DNA of 64,000 nt, taken from Bacteroidales bacterium. GTDB taxonomy: Bacteria; Bacteroidota; Bacteroidia; Bacteroidales; Marinilabiliaceae. The stretch spans positions 1-64,000 of the forward strand of contig QKJP01000008.1 in assembly GCA_003249255.1 (NCBI GenBank), given 5' to 3'. The position numbers were made by a program, and so were the translations under genes. Position 1 is the stretch's first letter. The number at the start of each line of letters is the position of its first letter. This document shows, piece by piece, positions 17,901-25,971 of the stretch. Below the pieces are notes generated by a model. That model saw only the letters and a list, made by a program, of their open reading frames with translations. It did not search any database and was not told the DNA's origin.

Positions 17901-17933
17901 AAGCCAATCTTGTTAATCCTGTAAATCATGTCT
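17871..17933. repeat. Dispersed repeat family A, copy 4 (palindromic, partly coding)
   Basis: Left arm AGACAGGATTCACAGGATTT, right arm GTTAATCCTGTAAATCATGT. The left arm overlaps the 3' end of the GxxExxY gene and provides its last codons and stop. Confidence 0.65.
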
Positions 17934-17958
17934 GAAAAAAAGAAAGGCAACTTAAGTA

Positions 17959-18963
17959 ATGAAAAAGACCTACTACCTATTCAATCCCGGGCAATTGTCT
18001 CGCAAAGACAATACACTCAAATTTACAGCTTTCGATAAAGAAGGAATGGAGCAAAAGCCACGTTACCTTCCTGTAGAAAACGTAGACGAACTATATGCGT
18101 TTGGAGCCCTAGATGCCAATTCAGCTTTATATAACTTTTTGGGCAAACAGCAAGTGCCGGTTCATTTCTTCGACTATTACGAAAATTATACCGGCTCCTT
18201 TATGCCTCGCGATGCCTTAATAAGTGGAAAAGTTTTGATGGCACAAGCCCGATGCTACGATAATAATCAAAAGCGCCTTACGGTTGCTCGATTAATATTA
18301 GATGGAGCAGTGCATAATATGCTAAAGAATTTGAAGTATTATGACAACAGGGGGAAAGACCTTCAGCCAATAATTGAATTGATAGAAGGCTATCATGCGA
18401 ATTTCGAATCTGTTAAGAAAATAGAAGAATTAATGGGTTTAGAAGGTAATATTCGTAAGACCTACTATGAAGGCTTCGAATTAATACTAAATGATTTTTC
18501 AATGAATGGACGTAGTATGCGTCCGCCACAAAACGAAGTAAATGCCCTTATTTCATTTGGGAATATGATGTGTTACAGTCAATGCATAAGAGCTATACAC
18601 CAAACACAGTTGAACCCGACCATTTCATTTTTACATGCACCGGGTGAGCGACGTTATTCTTTGGCCTTAGATGTTGCCGAAATATTTAAGCCCATATTGG
18701 TAGATAGGGTGATATTCAAAGTGTTAAATAAGAAAATGTTGTCGGATAAAGATTTTGAACCGGGAATCAACAAAGTGCTCTTAAAAGAGGGCGGGAAGAA
18801 GACTTTTGTGCAGGCTTTCGAAAACAGGTTAACTGAAACTATTCAGCATCGAAGTTTAAATAGAGCAGTAAGTTATAAGCATTTGATTAAGTTGGAATGC
18901 TACAAAATAATTAAACATATATTGGAGATTGAAGAATATAAACCATTGAAGATGTATTGGTGA
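17959..18963 (+). CDS. cas1: CRISPR adaptation integrase Cas1
   Basis: Cas1 inserts new spacers at the leader end of the array. The 334-residue protein has the N-terminal beta domain (YYLFNPGQLSRKDNTL, VPVHFFDYYENYTGSF) and the alpha-helical catalytic domain with E162 (LEGNIRKTYYE), H226 (FLHAPGERRYSL) and D238/E241 (ALDVAEIFKP). This is the subtype I-B form of Cas1 as judged by the early FNPGQLSRK-like segment. All metal ligands are present. The gap to cas2 is taken up by a family B palindrome. Confidence 0.95.
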   Translation: MKKTYYLFNPGQLSRKDNTLKFTAFDKEGMEQKPRYLPVENVDELYAFGALDANSALYNFLGKQQVPVHFFDYYENYTGSFMPRDALISGKVLMAQARCYDNNQKRLTVARLILDGAVHNMLKNLKYYDNRGKDLQPIIELIEGYHANFESVKKIEELMGLEGNIRKTYYEGFELILNDFSMNGRSMRPPQNEVNALISFGNMMCYSQCIRAIHQTQLNPTISFLHAPGERRYSLALDVAEIFKPILVDRVIFKVLNKKMLSDKDFEPGINKVLLKEGGKKTFVQAFENRLTETIQHRSLNRAVSYKHLIKLECYKIIKHILEIEEYKPLKMYW

Positions 18964-18967
18964 AAAG

Positions 18968-19065
18968 GAACTAGAATTTGAAAATGAGGGAATTAGAAAA
19001 TGATTTACAATTCCTACATTTCCACATTTTCTAATTCCCCAATTCACGCATTCTCAAATTTTCAC
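18968..19065. repeat. Dispersed repeat family B, copy 3 (palindromic hairpin)
   Basis: A perfect 14-bp stem (GGAATTAGAAAATG with CATTTTCTAATTCC) encloses a loop of about 22 nt; outer parts (TTTGAAAATGAG with CATTCTCAAATTTTC) extend the inverted repeat. It lies between cas1 and cas2 and ends a few bases before the cas2 start. Confidence 0.65.
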
Positions 19066-19068
19066 AGG

Positions 19069-19332
19069 ATGTACGTAATAGCAATGTATGATGTAGGACA
19101 AAAGCGAGTAGGAAAGATGCTAAAACTTTGTCGTAAATACTTAAACTGGATACAGAATTCGGTATTTGAAGGAGAGATATCTGAAGTAAAATTAATCGAA
19201 CTAAAATCCTTAGCATCCGGTATAATGGATGAAAAAACTGATAGCTTGATTATTTTTAAGACTCGGAATGAAAAATGGCTCGACAAGGAAATAGTAGGAA
19301 AAGAAAGGGGAGAAGTAGATAATTTCTTATAA
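19069..19332 (+). CDS. cas2: CRISPR adaptation protein Cas2
   Basis: The 87-residue protein begins MYVIAMYDVGQKRVGKML, the ferredoxin-like strand with the conserved Asp8 of Cas2. ATG 19069 is chosen because it gives the family's standard start; a longer frame from 19000 would read through the family B repeat and adds a nonsense leader. Cas2 bridges two Cas1 dimers in the integration complex. The array leader starts directly after the stop. Confidence 0.93.
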   Translation: MYVIAMYDVGQKRVGKMLKLCRKYLNWIQNSVFEGEISEVKLIELKSLASGIMDEKTDSLIIFKTRNEKWLDKEIVGKERGEVDNFL

Positions 19333-19553
19333 ACTTTGTCGATGATGCTTTTTATATGAAAAACTTTAGAAGCATCATCATGCAGATATCTCCCAAAAGT
19401 TCTTTGACGTATTGAAAATGAGTTATTTATTTTGGGGTGTCGAAGGAGGGGGTAAATCGTATAATTATACATCGACAACTTTTTGTTTTAAAATGTAAAG
19501 ATATTAGCTCTGAAAGCCTTATTTTTACATTGTTTTTATAGCCGTTTTAACGA
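19333..19553 (+). promoter_or_regulatory. CRISPR leader region
   Basis: This AT-rich segment separates cas2 from the first repeat. It holds an inverted repeat (GATGATGCTT at 19341-19350 with AAGCATCATC at 19370-19379) and the sequence GTTCTTTGACGTATTGAAAA (19399-19418), a string I recall near other Bacteroidota CRISPR arrays and rRNA leaders. Leader position fits the repeat orientation and the fact that the only mutated repeat lies near the far end of the array. The transcription start is not evident. Confidence 0.6.
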
Positions 19554-22500
19554 CTCTTAATCGTACCATAGTGGAATTGAAATGAAGAAAAATGGACAAA
19601 GCACTAAAGAAGGATATAGACTCTTAATCGTACCATAGTGGAATTGAAATTGATTTGAGCATCTAGGTCAAATGCTGTTCTCGCTTCTCTTAATCGTACC
19701 ATAGTGGAATTGAAATCAGGCTACCAATAGATGTTATCCCGTCTGACAATACTCTTAATCGTACCATAGTGGAATTGAAATGTTACGAAACAAATAGGAG
19801 ATCAACAAGTAGCAAACCTCTTAATCGTACCATAGTGGAATTGAAATATTGTGGTTCGCGATAAGAAGTTGAATGAATATCTGACTCTTAATCGTACCAT
19901 AGTGGAATTGAAATATTCGATGCCGATGCAGTAGCGGGTAGAAATATCTTACTCTTAATCGTACCATAGTGGAATTGAAATTGAGATTGTCGACTGTTTT
20001 GCCTTCAAAATTTAATCCTCTTAATCGTACCATAGTGGAATTGAAATCCGCTAAGTCTTTAAGGTGTTCATATCCATACATCCTCTTAATCGTACCATAG
20101 TGGAATTGAAATACCCTACTCTGTACTTTACGCTTATTGTTAATGTTTCTCTTAATCGTACCATAGTGGAATTGAAATTCCAATATCGTAGTCTTTTGCA
20201 TCTGTATGCGCTCTTCTCTTAATCGTACCATAGTGGAATTGAAATTTATTAGTATGATCGTTTCGATCCGTCCATTTATGATCTCTTAATCGTACCATAG
20301 TGGAATTGAAATAACTTGCTTAGATATGTTTACAATTACCGTAGTCCCCTCTTAATCGTACCATAGTGGAATTGAAATCGTGTAACAAAAAATTGTTTCT
20401 AAGTTTTTTAAGTATCTCTTAATCGTACCATAGTGGAATTGAAATGCAAAAACTCCTATTTTAGACAGTAAGAGGTAGGCCACTCTTAATCGTACCATAG
20501 TGGAATTGAAATCCATTATCAAAACTTATTAAGTTCAGTTTATTTCCTTCTCTTAATCGTACCATAGTGGAATTGAAATATGTGACGGTAATTGATCTCA
20601 AAACGATTTTTAAACCTCTTAATCGTACCATAGTGGAATTGAAATATACATGGAAAGTGTAAAAGATGCGGGCGTGAAAGCTCTTAATCGTACCATAGTG
20701 GAATTGAAATAAATGATTAATAACCGTGCAATAAAAGTAATTTGTACCTCTTAATCGTACCATAGTGGAATTGAAATCTTGAATAGCTGCTAACATGGTT
20801 GCTTTGGTTTGCACTCTTAATCGTACCATAGTGGAATTGAAATTCTATTGTGACACGATCGGTTTTAACAAGATGCAACTCTTAATCGTACCATAGTGGA
20901 ATTGAAATGTGTATTCGCCGTCTTCGTTTTTACGCATCTTGATCTCTTAATCGTACCATAGTGGAATTGAAATGCTTTTACTGTCGAGTAAACTCTCACT
21001 CTCTCCTTTCTCTTAATCGTACCATAGTGGAATTGAAATAAGCAAGGTTATAACGATAACTGGAACGCAGCAGCTCTTAATCGTACCATAGTGGAATTGA
21101 AATCGATGCACAAATTATGGAATTAATCACAGAACGCGCTCTTAATCGTACCATAGTGGAATTGAAATATCTATTTATAATCAAGGAGTTAACGTCCTGC
21201 CACTTCTCTTAATCGTACCATAGTGGAATTGAAATTCATAAAGATAGAATTATACTTTAAACACTGTACTACTCTTAATCGTACCATAGTGGAATTGAAA
21301 TATACAATCAACAATATCGGTAAGATTAAAAAGAATAACTCTTAATCGTACCATAGTGGAATTGAAATTAACTATAGGGCTTTGTAGCACTTCACCTACG
21401 CAATCTCTTAATCGTACCATAGTGGAATTGAAATCTTAGCTAAATTGCTACAAGGCCGAACTTTGATATCTCTTAATCGTACCATAGTGGAATTGAAATT
21501 GCAACAACTGACACATGGAATGTTGGGTATTTCGCTCTTAATCGTACCATAGTGGAATTGAAATTTGTAAATTGAATAAATCTCAGAATCAACACTTAAA
21601 ACTCTTAATCGTACCATAGTGGAATTGAAATTTAATTAGTTCAATGTTTGCGTAAATGTTTAAAATGCCTCTTAATCGTACCATAGTGGAATTGAAATGT
21701 CGATGCTTACAACCATTACCTTGATGCAATCAGGCTCTTAATCGTACCATAGTGGAATTGAAATGTCCAAGTTTCCACCTTTTCCCCCTCCTTTCAGGAC
21801 TCTTAATCGTACCATAGTGGAATTGAAATATCTGTATCTTCTTTAAATTCATTGTCACGAATGAACTCTTAATCGTACCATAGTGGAATTGAAATTGAAA
21901 AGAAACGTAACTGTATTTAATCCTGATGAAACTCTTAATCGTACCATAGTGGAATTGAAATACTCAAAACGATGGCTCCGTAGCTGAAAAAGCACCTACT
22001 CTTAATCGTACCATAGTGGAATTGAAATACATTACCTGTTATTATTCGTTTAGATGGGAATAATTCTCTTAATCGTACCATAGTGGAATTGAAATTGTAC
22101 AGGATATAATACCGATTGATGGGAAGCAATTCTCTTAATCGTACCATAGTGGAATTGAAATCTGTGGAGCAATATTGCAACAATCCCCCTTAAAACCCTC
22201 TTAATCGTACCATAGTGGAATTGAAATATGTAAATTTCTAATGCTTGGATGTCTGTTATAGTCTCTTAATCGTACCATAGTGGAATTGAAATAATGATCT
22301 GAGTAAATGGGATGTGTTATTTATTGATACTCTTAATCGTACCATAGTGGAATTGAAATAACAAGCGGAACCGGTATCATTCACCCCGAAGGTACTCTTA
22401 ATCGTACCATAGTGGAATTGAAATCTCGCACTTAAAATAATAAGCACAAAATTTGCAATTCTCTTAATCGTACCATAGTGGAATTGAAATTCTCAACCCA

Positions 22501-23420
22501 CGCACCGCTATCATCAAGCACTTTACCCTCTTAATCGTACCATAGTGGAATTGAAATTTCTGTACCATCCATCTAAATTAGCAGCAGCTGAATCTCTTAA
22601 TCGTACCATAGTGGAATTGAAATATCATCAATAAAACAATGACTTTTACGGATGATTATCTCTTAATCGTACCATAGTGGAATTGAAATCTAGACATATT
22701 TATTATAACAATACCACCTCCTAAACTCTTAATCGTACCATAGTGGAATTGAAATGTTATCGTTATAACCTTGCTTCGGATTGGCTCTTTCTTCTCTTAA
22801 TCGTACCATAGTGGAATTGAAATTTGTTTATATATATTCTGTTGCAATTTTGAAAATCAGCTCTTAATCGTACCATAGTGGAATTGAAATATTAATCTGA
22901 AACATTAGCTCTATAGTTTAATTGTAACTCTTAATCGTACCATAGCGGAATTGAAATTTGAGGAGGCTAAGGTTGAACCTAATCAAAAAGTCTCTTAATC
23001 GTACCATAGTGGAATTGAAATTCTCGCAATGATTTTTCGATCTCATCCGCGCTTAACCTCTTAATCGTACCATAGTGGAATTGAAATTGCGTTGTTTTAA
23101 TGGATAAATTGGTGTTATAATCGCTCTTAATCGTACCATAGTGGAATTGAAATTATTGCACCTTCGTCGGCATCGGGGCCATCATCGGGTCTCTTAATCG
23201 TACCATAGTGGAATTGAAATATAAAAGCGTATCATAGGTAAAGTCCGTATACCCTAACTCTTAATCGTACCATAGTGGAATTGAAATACTTCTAAACCCA
23301 AGGCGGCTTCTAAACCCAAGGCGCTCTTAATCGTACCATAGTGGAATTGAAATAGCAACGTCTAGTACTTGCCTTTTCTCTTTAGATAGCCTCTTAATCG
23401 TACCATAGTGGAATTGAAAT
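19554..23420 (+). CRISPR. CRISPR array, 59 repeats and 58 spacers (type I-B)
   Basis: By eye I count 59 copies of a 30-bp repeat that begins CTCTTAATCG and ends GGAATTGAAAT, separated by 58 spacers of 34 to 38 nt. First repeat 19554-19583, last 23391-23420. All appear identical except copy 52 (22928-22957), which has CATAGCGG for CATAGTGG. The repeat 3' end ATTGAAAT is a typical type I-B crRNA handle, so transcription is on the plus strand, from the leader beside cas2. Spacer 23 (21040-21073) and spacer 49 (22756-22793) share 21 nt in opposite orientation. Spacer 57 (23288-23323) is an 18-bp tandem duplication. Most other spacers look unrelated and several can be read as open protein-coding frames, as expected for phage or plasmid genes. 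Confidence 0.98.
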
Positions 23421-23512
23421 TTGATAAGTTGGTGTACTTGCCCCACTCAATTCAGCTCAGAAATTTGGCTTGATCCCTTTTTTGCATTTTCTTGCACACT
23501 TTTGCGCAATAA

Positions 23513-23544
23513 AAAACCCTGTAAGTCAATACTTACAGGGTTTT
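23513..23544. terminator. Bidirectional terminator between CRISPR array and tRNA genes
   Basis: Perfect 14-bp stem AAAACCCTGTAAGT / ACTTACAGGGTTTT with a 4-nt loop, A-rich on the left and T-rich on the right. It can end both the array transcript and the convergent tRNA transcript. Confidence 0.8.
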
Positions 23545-23566
23545 GCTTCTTTTTGCATTTCTTATC

Positions 23567-23655
<89 letters not shown>

Positions 23656-23728
23656 ATTAAGAAAATTTGTTTTTGTAAAATAAACGTGCAAAAACAAAAA
23701 ATCCCGATACTAATCGAGACTAATTTTG

Positions 23729-23801
23729 CACGGGAGGAGAGACTCGAACTCCCGACACCTGGTTTTGGAGACCAGTGCTCTACCAACTGAGCTACGCCCG
23801 T
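23729..23801 (-). tRNA. tRNA-Trp (anticodon CCA)
   Basis: The reverse complement starts ACGGGCGTAGCTCAGTTGG and has the anticodon stem CTGGT / ACCAG with loop CTCCAAA, giving anticodon CCA for Trp. The T arm is GGGAGTTCGAGTCTCTC. The acceptor stem has one C-T mismatch (position 6 with 67) but is otherwise paired. No CCA is encoded. It lies upstream of tRNA-Ser on the same strand and the two are probably one transcript. Confidence 0.9.
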
Positions 23802-24089
23802 GTTTTGCTAGACTATTTCGTCATTGCGGATGCAAAAATAATACAATATTTAGTAATTCAAACATTTTTTTGAAATAAAAAAAGCTCTTTGGTGTAATAT
23901 GCCTGACATTCAGTATGGTTTGGTCTAAAAAATACCCGGTTTTTTTAATTCAAATTTGTTTCTGACCTTTGTCATATCTAAAAACAGAAACAATTAACAG
24001 ATGTGTCTTGCCAAAAGCAATGTTTTCTTATTACAGGGAAATGTCAAAATTGGCAGGTTTCATGTGACCATTAGAAACAATTTAAACAA

Positions 24090-24968
24090 ATGAAAAGCAA
24101 GTTATTTATTGTTGCCTTATTCGCTTTAATCTTGTCATCTTGTAGTTCCGTTCAAAAGTTACCGGTTTACAAACAAAATGCCGATAAGGAATTTTCTACC
24201 GAGAATTATCAAGCAGCCTTTAGTACTTATGAAAAATACATCAATGGGAGATTGAAAAATAAGTTGAATGTAGAAGCCTCGGTATATCATAATATGGGGA
24301 TTGCCTGTTGGATGCTTGGTAAAAACTCAGAAGCTATTAGCCATTTTGAAAATGCGCTTGATGGTGGGAATTATGATGCTTTAGTTGATTATGCATCTTT
24401 ACTTAACCAAACGCAAAAATACAATGAAGAATTAACTTTGTGGCAAAAATATTATGATGAGATTCAAGATTTAAATGTTAAAACAGTGGGCCTAGAACGT
24501 CAGGTTCTTATTTTAGCAGGTCAGAAAAAGTTAGATGAAATAACTTCCCTATTTAAAGAACACGGAGAGATTATTCCAACGGCATCTACTTATATGGCAT
24601 ACGTCCTTTTGTTAGAAGAAAATGACCAGAAGGCGAAAGCTTTTGAATATTGTAATTTTCTTTTAAAAACCAACCCATCTCATGTAGAAGCCTTATTTTG
24701 GAAAGGAAAGTATTTGTATCATAAAGCCGATGATAAGTACAAAACAGAAATGGCAATTTACAACAAAAACAAAAATCATACATCTTATGCATATTTAAGA
24801 CGAGAATTAAAGAAACTTTCTGTTGATTTTCGGAATTCCCGGGATGCTTTTAATAAACTTCACGAAATTGATCCCGGTGATACTAACTATATTAAATATT
24901 TAAAGAATGTAAACCTTAGATTGGATAATAAAATTGAAGCCGATAAGTATGATAAAATGCTCAAATAA
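24090..24968 (+). CDS. TPR-repeat lipoprotein
   Basis: The 292-residue protein starts with a lipoprotein signal (MKSKLFIVALFALILSSCSS, lipidated Cys18). The rest consists of tetratricopeptide-like helices, for example YQAAFSTYEKYI, YHNMGIACWMLGKNSEAISHF (about 69-89) and VEALFWKGKYLYHKAD (about 204-219). TPR lipoproteins act as scaffolds in the periplasm or at the outer membrane; the partner is unknown. The gene stands alone between the tRNAs and the cold-shock gene. I cannot name an ortholog. Confidence 0.8.
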   Translation: MKSKLFIVALFALILSSCSSVQKLPVYKQNADKEFSTENYQAAFSTYEKYINGRLKNKLNVEASVYHNMGIACWMLGKNSEAISHFENALDGGNYDALVDYASLLNQTQKYNEELTLWQKYYDEIQDLNVKTVGLERQVLILAGQKKLDEITSLFKEHGEIIPTASTYMAYVLLLEENDQKAKAFEYCNFLLKTNPSHVEALFWKGKYLYHKADDKYKTEMAIYNKNKNHTSYAYLRRELKKLSVDFRNSRDAFNKLHEIDPGDTNYIKYLKNVNLRLDNKIEADKYDKMLK

Positions 24969-25056
24969 TGGTCTTAATTCATTGAGGTTATTTGCTTGTT
25001 TAATAGTGTTTTAGTAAATAATTTTAGTTTCGGTAAAAATTATTGAGAATAAACAA

Positions 25057-25085
25057 TTGTATTGTAATTTATAATGTTAGCTTTG
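25057..25085 (+). promoter_or_regulatory. Bacteroidota-type promoter of the cold-shock gene
   Basis: TAGCTTTG at 25078-25085 matches the Bacteroidota -7 consensus TAnnTTTG, with TTG at 25057-25059 about 19 bp upstream as the -33 element. The ATG at 25114 follows after a short leader. Confidence 0.6.
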
Positions 25086-25113
25086 TACCATTATTTATTT
25101 TTAATTTTTTATA

Positions 25114-25305
25114 ATGAGTCAAGGTACAGTAAAGTTCTTCAACGAATCTAAAGGTTACGGTTTTATTAAAGAAGAAGGTACAAACAAAGAACATTTCGTT
25201 CACGTTTCAGGTTTAGTAGATGAAATCCGTGAAGGTGATGCAGTAGAGTTTGAACTAACAGAAGGAAGAAAAGGATTGAATGCAGTTAACGTAAAGGTAA
25301 TCTAA
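25114..25305 (+). CDS. Cold-shock domain protein (CspA family)
   Basis: The 63-residue protein is a single cold-shock domain: MSQGTVKFFNESKGYGFIKE contains RNP1 (KGYGFI), and EHFVHVSGLVDEI contains RNP2 (HFVHVS). The end GRKGLNAVNVKVI is standard. Such proteins bind single-stranded RNA and DNA and melt mRNA structure, often after temperature downshift. A good promoter precedes it and a hairpin terminator follows, so it is a single-gene unit. Confidence 0.95.
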   Translation: MSQGTVKFFNESKGYGFIKEEGTNKEHFVHVSGLVDEIREGDAVEFELTEGRKGLNAVNVKVI

Positions 25306-25330
25306 TTTAACTCTTTTTTTAAGATCTTAA

Positions 25331-25360
25331 GCCTGTAGCAGTTTTGCACAGGCTTTTTTT
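25331..25360 (+). terminator. Terminator of the cold-shock gene
   Basis: Stem GCCTGT / ACAGGC with an inner GCA / TGC, followed by a run of seven T at 25354-25360. Confidence 0.85.
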
Positions 25361-25442
25361 GTGGGGTAAAATTGTTAACCATTTCGAGTATAGGATGTAA
25401 TAGTAGCAAGAGCTAGTACGCTTTCAAGTTTAGTGGGGGTTT

Positions 25443-25739
25443 ATGGAGTATATAGATTTTGATATCAAGCGAATTATTAATGATCGTTTGCACGGAGACA
25501 TCAATCCAAATAGTGTTGAGTTAGATTATGACATTAAAGATTTAAGTCTTTCAAAAAGTTATGACTCATTAATTTATTTGGGAGTAGAAAAAGATGGATG
25601 GATCGAAGTGAAAGCTGGTTTTTCTTGTGTGGATACTGGTGATAATGAGCGCAAAGGTTGTTTTTCGGCTTATTATTATATCGATCAAAAATATTTTAGA
25701 GATGATTTCTCTTGTCAGATTGAATTGTTTCCATATTGA
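25443..25739 (+). CDS. Small hypothetical protein
   Basis: The 98-residue acidic protein starts MEYIDFDIKRIINDRLHGDI and contains a middle segment DSLIYLGVEKDGWIEVKAGF and two Cys residues (FSCVDTG, KGCFSAYYY) plus one near the end (FSCQIELFPY). It has no signal peptide and no membrane segment. I do not recognise a family. The compact aromatic-rich composition and intact frame suggest a real cytosolic protein; a small immunity-type fold is one possibility but only a guess. Confidence 0.5.
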   Translation: MEYIDFDIKRIINDRLHGDINPNSVELDYDIKDLSLSKSYDSLIYLGVEKDGWIEVKAGFSCVDTGDNERKGCFSAYYYIDQKYFRDDFSCQIELFPY

Positions 25740-25971
25740 AAGTAAAATATGACCAATGTTAATTTTTTGTTGATAAATTGCTTGTTTATGGGTGTGAATC
25801 CAGTAAACATACGCATGTGGTGTTAGTTGCTGTAAGTTAATGGATGTATTTATTGGTTAAAGTCAACCCCCTTTTAGGGTGGTTTGCTTTAATTAATGTA
25901 AATGTTTTGCTATTATTGTATAATTTTTAACGTTTTGTTACGTGGTGTATTTGTCAACCAAATTTACTGCT

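Noticed and set aside
19000-19068. Longer cas2 start at 19000
   Set aside because: The added residues come from the family B repeat; ATG 19069 gives the standard Cas2 N-terminus.
19821-22447. Minus-strand frames with repeated FNSTMVRLR and FQFHYGTIK segments
   Set aside because: They are translations of the CRISPR repeats in different frames, not genes.
22558-22593. Spacer 46, reverse strand, reads LDGWY like the InlB repeats
   Set aside because: Only a short stretch around GATGGATGG agrees with the giant genes in the window; the rest does not match, so there is no evidence of self-targeting.
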